Source: Acinetobacter gandensis
GTDB lineage: Bacteria > Pseudomonadota > Gammaproteobacteria > Pseudomonadales > Moraxellaceae
Reading direction: 5' to 3'
Assembly: GCF_001678755.1 (NCBI RefSeq)
Contig: NZ_LZDS01000025.1
Span: 1 to 64,000 of the forward strand
Length of the DNA stretch: 64,000 bases
The notes under the pieces are model-generated. The model did not search any database, was not told where the DNA came from, and was given only the letters and a program-made list of their open reading frames with translations. The number at the start of each line of letters is the position of its first letter. The first letter of the stretch is position 1. Position numbers and translations under genes: made by a program. Positions 1-9,262 of this stretch are shown one piece after another.

Positions 1-111
1 GCTGTCGGAGCTGTCGGAGCTGTCGGAGCTGTCGGAGCTGTCGGAGCTGTCGGAGCTGTCGGAGCTGTCGGAGCTGTCGGAGCTGTCGGAGCTGTCGGAG
101 CTGTCGGAGCT
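1..111 (+). repeat. 9-bp tandem repeat (gctgtcgga), 12 perfect copies plus 3 nt
   Basis: Twelve identical copies of gctgtcgga fill positions 1-108, followed by a partial unit at 109-111, and the array continues past the left edge. On the minus strand it is in frame with the MBL-fold gene and reads Ala-Pro-Thr repeatedly. Because the unit is a multiple of three, gain or loss of copies keeps the frame, so this looks like a length-variable (VNTR) coding repeat. Confidence 0.95.
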
Positions 112-1085
112 AAATTTAGCGGGTTCCAACGGAACTGACCATCATTGATTTCACTTATTTTACCAATACCCGGAAATGGTAAATGTGCAAATGCAACAAC
201 GGTTTGCTCTTGAGCGAAACGTTTAAAAACTGCTAAACGTGTTTCACTGGCTTTAACCGGATCGACATCAAAATCGACTGATAACTTGGGTTGTTCAAAC
301 TGTAAATGATAGGAATGAACCACATCGCCGAGTATGGCAAAACTTTTAGCTTGCGATTTTAAGATAAAAGAATAATGCCCCGGTGTATGTCCCACACTCG
401 GTAGTACTTCTAATCCATTAATCACAGAACCAACACTAAAAGTCTTAAAACTCCGCATGGTTTGATAAGGCGCAATCGCAGCTTTAATTTTCGCAACGGT
501 TGCTAAATAACCGTCACGTTTTTCCGCAGCTAAAGTGTTGACGGTGCTTTCACTTAACCAATACTGACTTTCTTGTTCATTGACGTAGATCGTTGCATTC
601 GGAAACACGGCCTTACCTTGTTTCGCAATACCACATACATGATCAGGATGTAAATGAGTTAAGAATACACTTCGTACACGATTAAGCTTATAGCCGGCAG
701 CTTCAATATTTTGTGCAATAGAACCTAAGTTCGGACCAAAACAACTTGCTGCACCACTATCGACAAGACTGATACCACCTTGTCCATCATCAAGCAGATA
801 GGCATTGACACTGGTTTGTATGCCTTTACTCTGATCAACCGCAAGCTTTTGGAATAAAGCACTGACTTCTTCTGGAGTTAAATTTTGTTTAAACAAATCA
901 GGACTTAATTCGAGTGTCCCATCTTTTAAAGCAATGACTTTATATGCGCCCACTTGGAAAGGATAAAATCCCATGGGCTGTGTCACATTTGATCTGATTT
1001 CCGTTTGACTAACTGTCGGCTCTGCACTGACAAACTGACTGGTTAAAAGTGTTGCTGCAAGCACAGCAAAACTAAAGTTTTTCAT
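1..1085 (-). CDS. Exported metallo-beta-lactamase-fold hydrolase with APT-repeat tail (3' end outside window)
   Basis: This is a zinc hydrolase of the metallo-beta-lactamase (MBL) fold, predicted to be secreted to the periplasm. I translated it by hand because its stop codon lies beyond the left edge. Residues 1-21 form a signal peptide (MKN start, hydrophobic core, cleavage near VSA-E). The metal-binding motif THLHPDH is at residues 143-149, and further ligands are the His of SVGHTPGH (233), the Asp of GDVVH (254) and the His of FAHLPF (301). This set resembles the lactonase/methyl-parathion-hydrolase branch of the fold. The conserved domain ends near residue 325. After that the frame runs through twelve APT tripeptides encoded by a 9-bp tandem repeat and leaves the window without a stop. 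The substrate cannot be told from sequence; a true beta-lactamase role is not implied. Confidence 0.85.
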   Translation of the reverse strand, partial: MKNFSFAVLAATLLTSQFVSAEPTVSQTEIRSNVTQPMGFYPFQVGAYKVIALKDGTLELSPDLFKQNLTPEEVSALFQKLAVDQSKGIQTSVNAYLLDDGQGGISLVDSGAASCFGPNLGSIAQNIEAAGYKLNRVRSVFLTHLHPDHVCGIAKQGKAVFPNATIYVNEQESQYWLSESTVNTLAAEKRDGYLATVAKIKAAIAPYQTMRSFKTFSVGSVINGLEVLPSVGHTPGHYSFILKSQAKSFAILGDVVHSYHLQFEQPKLSVDFDVDPVKASETRLAVFKRFAQEQTVVAFAHLPFPGIGKISEINDGQFRWNPLNLAPTAPTAPTAPTAPTAPTAPTAPTAPTAPTAPTAPT

Positions 1086-1346
1086 TGTTGACCTATATCA
1101 CTTTTATTATTTCATGCAATGAAGCAAAGGCTTCAAAATTAAAAAATTTAAACGCCTATATTGTGCCTGAAATTCAGGCAGATTTTAAGTCTAATACAGA
1201 ATAAACATAGTACTAACTTGATACAGGCTTATGTGGATCGCCCTAAACTTTTAAGCCCAATAAAATAAAAGCTGAATGCAAGAAAACTTTAAGCTTGGCG
1301 TGCTATATTTTCGCCAGTTTTTAAATCTATACGTCTGTACAGTGCT

Positions 1347-1721
1347 ATGAGTGAAATTTCCCCGTTTAAAGGTAAATCTGGACTTAAACGAATTTTAAAT
1401 GCAACGCAATATTCCCTCGACGGATTCAAAGCTGCTTATCAAAATGAAGCTGCATTTCGACAAATTGTCTGGATGAATATTATACTTATTCCCACCAGTT
1501 GTTTTCTCGATGTGAGTCGTGTTGAACATGCCCTTATGGTGGTGGTGTGTTTATTTGCCTTGATTGTTGAGTTATTTAACTCTGCCATTGAAGCCGTTGT
1601 CGACCGCGTATCTTTAGACAAGCATCCACTTTCTAAAATTGCCAAAGATATGGGAAGTGCTGCTCAATTCGTCGCTTTAGCAATTATCTTTTTTACTTGG
1701 TTAATTATCCTGTTGCCTTAA
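1347..1721 (+). CDS. dgkA: Diacylglycerol kinase
   Basis: An inner-membrane kinase that phosphorylates diacylglycerol to phosphatidic acid, recycling the diacylglycerol left by membrane-derived glycan synthesis. The 124 residues match the usual length of the family (about 120). The conserved NEAAFRQ segment (residues 33-39) and the signature NSAIEAVVDR (78-87), which holds the catalytic Glu, are present, as is AKDMGSAA (99-106). Three membrane helices are evident (about 45-60, 63-80 and 106-123). It is monocistronic: a bidirectional terminator follows, shared with the convergent aceA. Confidence 0.95.
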   Translation: MSEISPFKGKSGLKRILNATQYSLDGFKAAYQNEAAFRQIVWMNIILIPTSCFLDVSRVEHALMVVVCLFALIVELFNSAIEAVVDRVSLDKHPLSKIAKDMGSAAQFVALAIIFFTWLIILLP

Positions 1722-1812
1722 ATAAAAGCTGTCTCACTCTATTTGCAGGGTTATACCCTGCTTTGTTATATCGATGCGCTTCAATAAATGGATTTAAGAC
1801 GATTTTAAAGCC

Positions 1813-1844
1813 ATAAAAAAACCCAGCTTTCGCTGGGCTTTTTT
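1813..1844. terminator. Bidirectional Rho-independent terminator between dgkA and aceA
   Basis: The stem cccagc/gctggg (1822-1827 with 1832-1837) is flanked by an A-run on the left and a T-run on the right, so it can serve both converging genes. Confidence 0.9.
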
Positions 1845-1860
1845 CGAATCAGTTCAGTGC

Positions 1861-3465
1861 TTAGTGAGCAGCGAATTGGTTCATTGTGTTTTTAGCATCA
1901 TCGTGCGCTTTAAGAGCGTTGTCACCAGAGAAAATTTCTTTGTGATCATCACCGATATCAGAACCAGCCATTGCTTGGTGTTTAACACAAGAGATCGTAC
2001 CGCGGATTTCTTTACGTTGAACGCCAGCTACATAAGCAAGCATACCTTGGTCGCCGAAGTAACCTTGAGCAAGCTCGTGAGTAGAAAGAGCAGCTGTGTG
2101 GTAAGTCGGAAGTGTGATCAAGTGATGGAATACACCCGCTTCACGAGAAGCATCAGCTTGGAATGTACGTACTTTTTCGTCAGCATCAGCAGCTAATTCA
2201 GTTGCATCGTACTCAGCACTCATTAGTTTAGCGCGGTCGTAAGCAGAAACGTCTTTACCTTCAGCAACCCAACGGTCATATGCTTGTTGACGGAAGTTTA
2301 AAGTCCAGTTGAATGAAGGCGAGTTATTGTAAACAAGCTTAGCATTTGGAACTGTTTCTTTAACACGGTTAACCATGTGAGCAATTTCTTCAACGTTTGG
2401 AGTCGCAGTTTCGATCCAAAGAAGGTCAGCACCGTTTTGTAGGCTAGTTACACAGTCAAGTACAACGCGGTCGATTTGAGTGCCTTCACGGAACTGGTAT
2501 AGACCAGAAGCAAGACGTTTAGGACGGTGAAGTTTACCATCACGCTTGATCAGGATTTCGTCTTCTTGAGCTTCTGAAATGTCGATTTCAGTTGTGTCTA
2601 AGTAGCTGATGTATTGAGAAGCGATGTCGCCTGGCTCTTTAACCACTGGGATTTTTTGAGTCAAGTCAGCGCCTTCAGAGTCAGTACGTGCAACGATGAT
2701 ACCGTCATCAAGACCCATTTCTAGGAATGCATAGCGAAGAGCGTGGATTTTCGCGATGAAGTCTTCGTGTGGAACTGTTACTTTACCAGCTTGGTGACCA
2801 CATTGTTTCGCGTCAGAAACCTGGTTTTCGATTTGTAGTGCACAAGCACCCGCTTCGATCATTTTCTTAGCAAGAAGGTAAGTCGCTTCTTCGTTACCGA
2901 AACCAGCGTCGATGTCCGCAATAATTGGCACAACGTGAGTTTGGAAGTTGTCGATTTGTGAAGTGATTTCAGCTGCTTTAGCAGTGTCGCCCGCTTCTTG
3001 TGCTTTTTTAAGGGCACGGAACAAGTCGTTTAATTCTTTCGCGTCAGCTTGACGTAAGAAAGTGTAGATTTCTTCGATCAATGCAGGAACAGAAGTTTTT
3101 TCGTGCATTGATTGGTCAGGAAGTGGACCGAATTCTGAACGAAGCGCTGCAACCATCCAACCTGAAAGGTAGATATAGCGACGTTCAGTTGTACCGAAAT
3201 ATTTTTTGTTCGCAATCATTTTTTGTTGTGCGATGAAACCGTGCCAGCAACCTAATGATTGAGTGTATTTGCTTGAGTCAGCATCATATGCTGCCATATC
3301 ACGACGCATAATCGCAGCTGTGTATTTAGCAATGTCTAAACCAGTTTTGAAACGGTTTTGAATTTGCATACGTGCAGCATCTTCAGGACTGATGTCTGCC
3401 CAAGTATTGCCGAATTTTGCTTTTAATTCGCGGATTGCATCAATCGCTGTTTGGTATGTAGTCAT
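1861..3465 (-). CDS. aceA: Isocitrate lyase
   Basis: First enzyme of the glyoxylate shunt: it splits isocitrate into succinate and glyoxylate, allowing growth on acetate and fatty acids. At 534 residues it belongs to the long form seen in Pseudomonas and Acinetobacter, not the 434-residue E. coli form. The catalytic motif appears as KQCGH (220-224), and the metal-site segment is ADIDAGFG (183-190). It is a single gene bounded by a terminator downstream and by a 680-bp AT-rich gap upstream that separates it from a divergent LysR regulator. The codon choice is that of a highly expressed gene. Confidence 0.97.
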   Translation of the reverse strand: MTTYQTAIDAIRELKAKFGNTWADISPEDAARMQIQNRFKTGLDIAKYTAAIMRRDMAAYDADSSKYTQSLGCWHGFIAQQKMIANKKYFGTTERRYIYLSGWMVAALRSEFGPLPDQSMHEKTSVPALIEEIYTFLRQADAKELNDLFRALKKAQEAGDTAKAAEITSQIDNFQTHVVPIIADIDAGFGNEEATYLLAKKMIEAGACALQIENQVSDAKQCGHQAGKVTVPHEDFIAKIHALRYAFLEMGLDDGIIVARTDSEGADLTQKIPVVKEPGDIASQYISYLDTTEIDISEAQEDEILIKRDGKLHRPKRLASGLYQFREGTQIDRVVLDCVTSLQNGADLLWIETATPNVEEIAHMVNRVKETVPNAKLVYNNSPSFNWTLNFRQQAYDRWVAEGKDVSAYDRAKLMSAEYDATELAADADEKVRTFQADASREAGVFHHLITLPTYHTAALSTHELAQGYFGDQGMLAYVAGVQRKEIRGTISCVKHQAMAGSDIGDDHKEIFSGDNALKAHDDAKNTMNQFAAH

Positions 3466-4146
3466 GATATGTTCCTGTAATAATATTAGGATTTTTCTTC
3501 AACGAACGCTAAAATCATACCCTCTAATGATTGTTCAGATTTAGAACATTTCGTTGCGATAGACACAGATTAGAGTGACTAAAAAAATTAATCCAATATT
3601 CTGGGTTAATTTTCAGTATTTATTTAAAAAATATGTAGATTAAAGTCGTATTATAATAAATAACCAATCACAATAAGTATTTGTTTTTTATTTTAATTTT
3701 TTGATATTTTTTAAAAATTAAATGAATCTTTTTTAAACAATCTGTTGGATTTTTATTCATTAGACTTAAGTCGACCGAGGCTTTTTATTCTGAAAATACA
3801 GCATTTTTTACGCCATTTTTTTATATTTTTGCCTTACTCGTTGTATTTATATTTTTTAAGAGAATCTTATTTTTCACATTAATATTCACACTAAATATTA
3901 AAACCAACTTATTGCGTACACGCTTTTAATTTTTTGTCAGACCCCGTTTTGTCCGCAAAAATTTGATGCTTTGCTAATAAAAATGTTTGAACTCTTTTTT
4001 CGCGTTTTTTTGACATTAAATGACTTCTAAATATTGATATTCATGCACAAAAGTACACGCGATTTTTTCATCCAATTTCTACACAAGCCTTAGGAGTTAT
4101 GGCATAATCAGAAAAATTTCTTAATTTTATTGTCGGTATTTATTTT
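3466..4146. other. Long AT-rich divergent intergenic region (aceA / LysR)
   Basis: These 681 bases hold no credible open reading frame. They are strongly AT-rich with many T-runs, unlike the flanking genes. They must contain the aceA promoter (minus) and the LysR promoter (plus; a catAAT-like -10 lies near 4100-4110). I could not find a clear consensus pair for aceA or a strong terminator hairpin, so a small RNA is possible but not shown. Confidence 0.6.
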
Positions 4147-5139
4147 ATGAATCTGGAGCGGGTCGACCTCAATCTATTAATATATCTTGATGTACTTCTT
4201 CGTGAAAAAAATGTAACCCGTGCGGCTGAGCAATTAGGTGTGACTCAACCAGCGATGAGTAACATTTTACGTCGTCTGCGCAATTTATTTAATGATCCTC
4301 TACTGATTCGCTCTTCTGAAGGTATGACTCCAACAGAACGTGCTCTCGAACTCCAACCGCGTATTCGTGATGCATTGTCTGACCTTTCGATGATTTTGGA
4401 ACCCCGTACCGAGTTCCGTCCTTATACCTCAAATCGTGTCTTCCGTATTATGACTTCGGACTATGCCGAAGCAACACTGGTTCCTCGCCTCGTTAAAGCT
4501 TTACGTTCTGAAGCACCGAATGTTGTGCTGGATTTCTTAACACCAAGTGATGTGTCTTATCGTGATATGGAGCAAGGCAAAGTTGATCTTGCCATTAACC
4601 GTTTTAACGAGATTCCGCAAAGTTTTCATCAGGTTTTGGTTTGGCGTGATAGTTTTTCTTGTCTTCTCAATGCTAAACACCCTGCTGCAAATAATTTGAA
4701 TTTAAAAAGCTATTTAGATGCACAGCATATTTGGGTGTCTAAAACGGGTATGGGCGTTGGCTTTGGTGTCAACCCAGAAAAACAAGCCGGCCTCGGTTGG
4801 ATTGATCAAGCTTTAGAACGTATCGGGCAAAAACGTAAAATTTCAGTTTTTACTCGTCATTACCAAATGCCTGGGCTTCTGGCTTCTAATGTCGACTTGG
4901 TTGCAACACTGCCTTCACGTATTGCTCGTCTACAAGCAAAAAGTCAAAACCTACTGCTAAAAGATCCTCCTTTTTATATTCCAGAATTTGAATTGAAAAT
5001 GGCATGGTGCCCACTTCTACACCATCATCCTGCACACCGTTGGTTACGCCAACTGATTCTTTATGTTGCACGTCAGATGATCGAAGAAGAAAACCGTGAA
5101 TATTTGATGAATAACTCTCAGTTTTCTCAATATCAATAA
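4147..5139 (+). CDS. LysR-family transcriptional regulator
   Basis: A DNA-binding regulator of 330 residues. The winged helix-turn-helix lies at about residues 5-63 (VTRAAEQLGVTQPAMSNILRR region), followed by a periplasmic-binding-protein-like effector domain at about 90-300. The shape is closest to the NodD/LeuO-like branch. It is divergent from aceA across a long regulatory gap, so control of the glyoxylate shunt or of its own promoter is possible; this is inference from position only. The ligand is not predictable. A hairpin follows at 5187-5210. Confidence 0.9.
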   Translation: MNLERVDLNLLIYLDVLLREKNVTRAAEQLGVTQPAMSNILRRLRNLFNDPLLIRSSEGMTPTERALELQPRIRDALSDLSMILEPRTEFRPYTSNRVFRIMTSDYAEATLVPRLVKALRSEAPNVVLDFLTPSDVSYRDMEQGKVDLAINRFNEIPQSFHQVLVWRDSFSCLLNAKHPAANNLNLKSYLDAQHIWVSKTGMGVGFGVNPEKQAGLGWIDQALERIGQKRKISVFTRHYQMPGLLASNVDLVATLPSRIARLQAKSQNLLLKDPPFYIPEFELKMAWCPLLHHHPAHRWLRQLILYVARQMIEEENREYLMNNSQFSQYQ

Positions 5140-5186
5140 GTAATTCTTTAAATCCTTATTTTTTCAAGCGTATACTGTCAATATAC

Positions 5187-5216
5187 GGGTAGTAGTTAAG
5201 ACTACTACCCAACCCA
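5187..5216 (+). terminator. Hairpin after the LysR gene, probable terminator
   Basis: A perfect 9-bp stem (gggtagtag / ctactaccc, 5187-5195 with 5202-5210) closes a 6-nt loop and is followed by a short T-run at 5216-5221. The T-run starts late, so it is weaker than the other terminators in the window. It could instead be a structure in the leader of the next gene. Confidence 0.6.
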
Positions 5217-5268
5217 TTTTTGTGTTAGAAATACAGAAAAATAGAATGAATCACAAACAGGTGTATTC

Positions 5269-6597
5269 GTGAGCCTTTTCCAAAATATTGTCATTATTAT
5301 TCTCCTGATCATTGGAGCTGGATTTCTATCCCTTACAGAAATTGCCTTAGCTGGTGCGCGTAAAGTCAAGCTTAAGATTCTTGCCGAGTCAGGTGATGCA
5401 CGCGCACAGCGCGTTTTAGACCTACAAGCCAACTCCGCAGATTTCTTTGCAGCCTCGCAAATTGGCTTAAATGCTGTAGCAATTCTTGGTGGTATTTTAG
5501 GTGAAGGTGCTTTTCGTCCATACTTCCTTGCTTTAGTGAATCGCTTCTATCAAGGCCCTTGGGCTGAAACCATTGGCTTTACCCTTTCATTCACCTTAGT
5601 TACTTCTCTATTTATTCTATTTGCTGATCTGATGCCAAAACGCTTGGCAATGATTGCACCTGAAAAAATTGCAGTGTCGGTGATTGACCCGATTCAAATT
5701 TTTATTAAAGTTTGTAAGCCTATGGCTTGGGTTATTAACGCCATTGCGAACTTGCTCTTCCGTTTATTTAAAGTCAACACCACACGTGATGACAACATTA
5801 CTTTTGATGACATTTCCGCTGTCATGGATGCTGGTGCACAAGCGGGTGTTTTACAAAAGCAAGAGCACCACTTCATTGAGAACGTATTTGAACTTGAGGA
5901 ACGTAATGTTCCATCTAGTATGACCACACGTGAAAATGTGGTTTACTTTACTTTAAAAGAGTCTGAAGCCAGTATTCGCCAAAAGCTTGCTGAATTTCCT
6001 TATTCTAAATTTTTAGTATGTAGTGAAAACATTGATGACGTAATTGGATATGTCGACTCGAAAGATATTTTGGTTCGTATCCTTAACAATCAATCTTTAC
6101 TTCAACTCAATGAAAATACCATTCGAAATGTTTTAACCATTCCCGACACACTCACTTTGTCTGAATTGCTTGACCGCTTTCGCTCAACCAAAGAAAAATT
6201 TGCTGTGGTCATCAACGAATATGCCCTTGTCGTTGGTGTAATCACACTTTCAGACATTATGATTACGGTAATGGGTGACTGGGTCACTCCAATTGAAGCA
6301 GAGCAACAAATTATTAAACGTGATGCTAATTCATGGTTAATTGATGGCAGCACGCCGATTGAAGACCTGAAACACGCACTGGGTTTAGATGAAATGCCTG
6401 ATGAAGAGAACTATGAAACTCTCGCAGGTTTTATGATGTACAAACTACGTAAAATTCCACGACCAGCAGACTTTGTGAGTTTTAATGGTTACAAATTTGA
6501 AGTGGTTGATGTTGATCATTTTAAAATTGATCAGCTATTGGTTACGCGCCTTCAAGAGACACTAAACGACACCATTCCTGAAGAAGAATCAGATTGA
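5269..6597 (+). CDS. paeA: CNNM/CBS-domain membrane protein, PaeA (YtfL)-like
   Basis: An integral membrane protein of 442 residues that aligns along its whole length with E. coli YtfL, now called PaeA and linked to export of putrescine and cadaverine. The order is a CNNM (DUF21) membrane domain at about 1-185, a CBS pair at about 205-330 and a CorC/HlyC transporter-associated domain at about 345-430. Conserved blocks include QIGLNAVAILGGI, DLMPKR and VPSSMT.RENV. It starts at GTG with AGGTG upstream. Older annotations call this family 'hemolysin', which is misleading. A PuuP-like putrescine importer lies further along the window at 57.5 kb. The stop codon is inside the terminator loop. Confidence 0.85.
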   Translation: MSLFQNIVIIILLIIGAGFLSLTEIALAGARKVKLKILAESGDARAQRVLDLQANSADFFAASQIGLNAVAILGGILGEGAFRPYFLALVNRFYQGPWAETIGFTLSFTLVTSLFILFADLMPKRLAMIAPEKIAVSVIDPIQIFIKVCKPMAWVINAIANLLFRLFKVNTTRDDNITFDDISAVMDAGAQAGVLQKQEHHFIENVFELEERNVPSSMTTRENVVYFTLKESEASIRQKLAEFPYSKFLVCSENIDDVIGYVDSKDILVRILNNQSLLQLNENTIRNVLTIPDTLTLSELLDRFRSTKEKFAVVINEYALVVGVITLSDIMITVMGDWVTPIEAEQQIIKRDANSWLIDGSTPIEDLKHALGLDEMPDEENYETLAGFMMYKLRKIPRPADFVSFNGYKFEVVDVDHFKIDQLLVTRLQETLNDTIPEEESD

Positions 6598-6613
6598 TCT
6601 GATTCTTCTTTTT
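6581..6613 (+). terminator. Terminator formed by the last codons of paeA
   Basis: A perfect 13-bp stem pairs 6581-6593 with 6598-6610, and the T-rich tail follows. The 4-nt loop (6594-6597, ttga) contains the TGA stop codon, so the left arm is coding sequence. Confidence 0.9.
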
Positions 6614-6634
6614 ATCATCTAATAATTATAATAA

Positions 6635-6931
6635 TTGGATCAAAAGAGGGGAATATCACTACGCGCCTTACTCACTTGTCTAAGTTTCTATACAGGTGCT
6701 TACTTGGTTTATTACTTTTTTAGCAACACTCAGCAAGCTTTATTTCTCATTATTGGTGTTGCTCTGATTATTTTAACTTGGTTTTTGACGCCCTATCCGC
6801 ATGAACGAGGTCGCCAAGGTTATACCGATACGATGACTTTTGGATTGTTCTTCTATAATCCACTCATATTTTGGTATCGTTTTTTTAGTTGGCCGATTCG
6901 CATATTGTTGGCACTTTGGGCATCAAATTAA
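6635..6931 (+). CDS. Small membrane protein of unknown function
   Basis: A 98-residue hydrophobic protein with about three membrane segments (residues 11-29, 33-49 and 68-95) and a basic loop (PYPHERGRQGY). I do not recognise the family. The start is doubtful: the only early candidate is TTG at 6635, with no ribosome-binding site, and the AGAGGGGA at 6643-6651 lies inside the frame without a normal start after it; TTG at 6704 is an alternative. It lies just past the paeA terminator, so it probably has its own promoter; a TATAAT is seen at 6627-6632. Confidence 0.6.
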   Translation: MDQKRGISLRALLTCLSFYTGAYLVYYFFSNTQQALFLIIGVALIILTWFLTPYPHERGRQGYTDTMTFGLFFYNPLIFWYRFFSWPIRILLALWASN

Positions 6932-7175
6932 GCCCATGAACATCAATGATCACCCCCAGCAATGTAGCAAAATGTAAAATCATGCAGATTTTATAAAGTA
7001 GATAATTAAAAAGTCATTTTGCAGGTGTTACTAAGTATTTTATTTTTAAAAAACATTTTTTAGCTAAATAGTGACCAATTTCACATTTTATTGGCTTTGT
7101 TTTGTCCTTTTTTTATACCCGCTAAGCTCTGTCACTCTTTACATGCTCGCAATATAAAATTCAAAGGAATGAACC

Positions 7176-8516
7176 ATGCTTACCATACTTGGTCTAGGCA
7201 TGATTATGTGCTTTATGTATCTAATCATGTCCAGAAAAATGAGCCCACTTGTTGCGCTCACCTTAATCCCATTACTGTTTGCTCTAATTGCATGGTTACT
7301 TGGTTATTATTTTGAAAGTTTGGCACATATACAAATAAACCAAATCGGCGAAATGATGATTGAAGGTGTAAAAAAATTAGCACCTACAGGCATTATGCTT
7401 TTGTTCGCGATTTTATATTTTGCCATCATGATCGATACTGGACTATTCGATCCATCTGTTAAATTTATTTTACGCTTAGTTAAAGGCGATCCGCTTAAAG
7501 TCGTCCTTGGCACGATTACGCTCACTCTGATTGTTTCACTCGATGGCGATGGCTCTACAACTTATATGATCTGCGTTGCAGCGATGTTACCGCTGTATAA
7601 ACGTTTGGGCATGAGCCCTTTAATTATGGCCTGTCTCATTATGCTTTCTAGCGGCATTATGAACCTTACACCTTGGGGCGGCCCAACTGCCCGTGCTGCC
7701 AGTGCCTTACATGTTGATCCTAGTGATGTATTTGTTCCCATGGTTTTGCCCATGCTCTTTGCCATCGCATGGCTCTATTTCTTAGGTTTCATGTACGGCC
7801 GTATGGAACGTAAACGCTTAGGCATTATTCAGCTAGATGTCAGCCATGGCGATAGCATTCAAATTTCTGAAAATCCTGAAGCCAACCGAGCTCATTTACG
7901 CTGGTTTAATGCATTACTCACGCTGTTATTAATGGTCGGCTTAGTACTCGGTATTCTACCTATGCCAATTTTATTCATGGTGGCGCTATGTATTGCACTT
8001 GTTGTGAATTATCGCAGTATCGACATGCAAAAGAGTCTGATTGCTCATCATGCCGGTAGTGCATTGAACGTCGTCGGGATTATTTTTGCAGCAGGTATTT
8101 TTACAGGCATTTTAGCTGGTACGGGTATGGTAGATGCCATGTCTAAAGAATTAGTTGCGATTATTCCAGCCAGTATGGGACCTTACTTAGCACCAATCAC
8201 GGCAGTGATCAGTATGCCTTTGACCTTTTTCATGTCAAATGATGCTTTTTATTTTGGCGTCTTACCTATTCTTTCAGAAGCCGCTGCTCATTATGGTATT
8301 GAACCCGTTGAAATGGCACGCGCTTCTATTGTCGGCCAGCCTGTGCACTTACTTTCACCATTAGTTCCATCGACCTATTTACTCTGTGGGCTTGCTGGTA
8401 TTGAATTTGGACAACATCAAAAATTCGCGATTATTTGGGCTGTAATTACTTGTATGGTAATGCTACTTGCCGCACTTGTCTTTGGAATGTTCCCATTTTA
8501 CTCCACACTCAATTAA
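7176..8516 (+). CDS. CitMHS-family citrate/proton symporter
   Basis: A secondary transporter of 446 residues with about 12 membrane helices. Members of the CitMHS family take up citrate complexed with Mg2+ or another divalent metal together with protons. Family features are the SLDGDGSTTYM segment (about residues 123-133), the NLTPWGGPTARA segment (about 165-176) and a C-terminal half with SNDAFYFGVLPIL. The ATG at 7176 has AAAGGAA upstream. It stands alone with a 3' bidirectional terminator and no linked two-component system, so how it is regulated is not visible here. Confidence 0.9.
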   Translation: MLTILGLGMIMCFMYLIMSRKMSPLVALTLIPLLFALIAWLLGYYFESLAHIQINQIGEMMIEGVKKLAPTGIMLLFAILYFAIMIDTGLFDPSVKFILRLVKGDPLKVVLGTITLTLIVSLDGDGSTTYMICVAAMLPLYKRLGMSPLIMACLIMLSSGIMNLTPWGGPTARAASALHVDPSDVFVPMVLPMLFAIAWLYFLGFMYGRMERKRLGIIQLDVSHGDSIQISENPEANRAHLRWFNALLTLLLMVGLVLGILPMPILFMVALCIALVVNYRSIDMQKSLIAHHAGSALNVVGIIFAAGIFTGILAGTGMVDAMSKELVAIIPASMGPYLAPITAVISMPLTFFMSNDAFYFGVLPILSEAAAHYGIEPVEMARASIVGQPVHLLSPLVPSTYLLCGLAGIEFGQHQKFAIIWAVITCMVMLLAALVFGMFPFYSTLN

Positions 8517-8531
8517 CCTAATTTTTGCCAA

Positions 8532-8559
8532 TAAAAAAGCGCCAACTGGCGCTTTTTTT
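8532..8559. terminator. Bidirectional terminator
   Basis: The stem agcgcc/ggcgct (8538-8543 with 8548-8553) has an A-run before and a T-run after. It serves the citrate transporter and the convergent gene at 8562. Confidence 0.9.
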
Positions 8560-8561
8560 AA

Positions 8562-9068
8562 TTAATGCTTACTAATTAAAGCATCCAGTACTGCTTGATA
8601 ATGGATGGCAATATCTTCTTCTAAAATTTTGTAGACATTATCAAACTGCACCATTGGCCAGCCTTCTTTCCAAAACGGGAAAATGTTATGCAAATCATGG
8701 GTAACTGTCGCATCTTCACGTGTAATCGCTTGCGCTACTTGTGACAGCACTTGTGCAGTCTCAGCACCATCAATATCTAAGTAATCAATACCACGTACTT
8801 TTAGAATGCGGATACGGTCTTTTTTATAACGAATTTTTTTACTTTGTGCTTCATTTAGATTTAAAGCTAAAGTCACTGCTTCAACAAATTTTGCCTCAAA
8901 AGCAACATTTAGACAGACCAATGCTTGTTTATGCGCTTCCTGACGACCTGCTTTACCACCATTACGAATGACAACATTTGCTTCAGTATTTAATTCATCA
9001 GATTTCATAGACTGAAGAATGTCTAAAATTTCGATATCACTCAGTGTTGCAGGAGATTGATCAGTCAT
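8562..9068 (-). CDS. Conserved hypothetical cytoplasmic protein
   Basis: A soluble protein of 168 residues with no signal peptide or membrane segment; I do not recognise a named domain. It is mixed-charge, with a basic patch (KKIRYKKDRIR) in the middle. I start it at ATG 9068, which has AAAGGCAG six bases upstream; the longer frame to 9083 would need TTG without a ribosome-binding site. It is monocistronic, ending at the shared terminator, and is divergent from the membrane gene at 9263. Confidence 0.75.
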   Translation of the reverse strand: MTDQSPATLSDIEILDILQSMKSDELNTEANVVIRNGGKAGRQEAHKQALVCLNVAFEAKFVEAVTLALNLNEAQSKKIRYKKDRIRILKVRGIDYLDIDGAETAQVLSQVAQAITREDATVTHDLHNIFPFWKEGWPMVQFDNVYKILEEDIAIHYQAVLDALISKH

Positions 9069-9262
9069 AAACTGCCTTTTCAAATAAAAAATAATTCGGT
9101 TTATATTTTCGCATAAAAGTGTATTTAAAACTGCTTATTCAATTATAGAATTATTCGTTTGCTGTTTAATGATCAGATATACAACACTATTTTTTATTTT
9201 TTTATGCCATTTTTAAAGAAATCATCTATATTAGTTTCACGCTTTAATACCAATGTCACCAC

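Noticed and set aside
1..111. Possible CRISPR array
   Set aside because: The units are 9 bp and contiguous with no spacers, and they are in frame with a gene.
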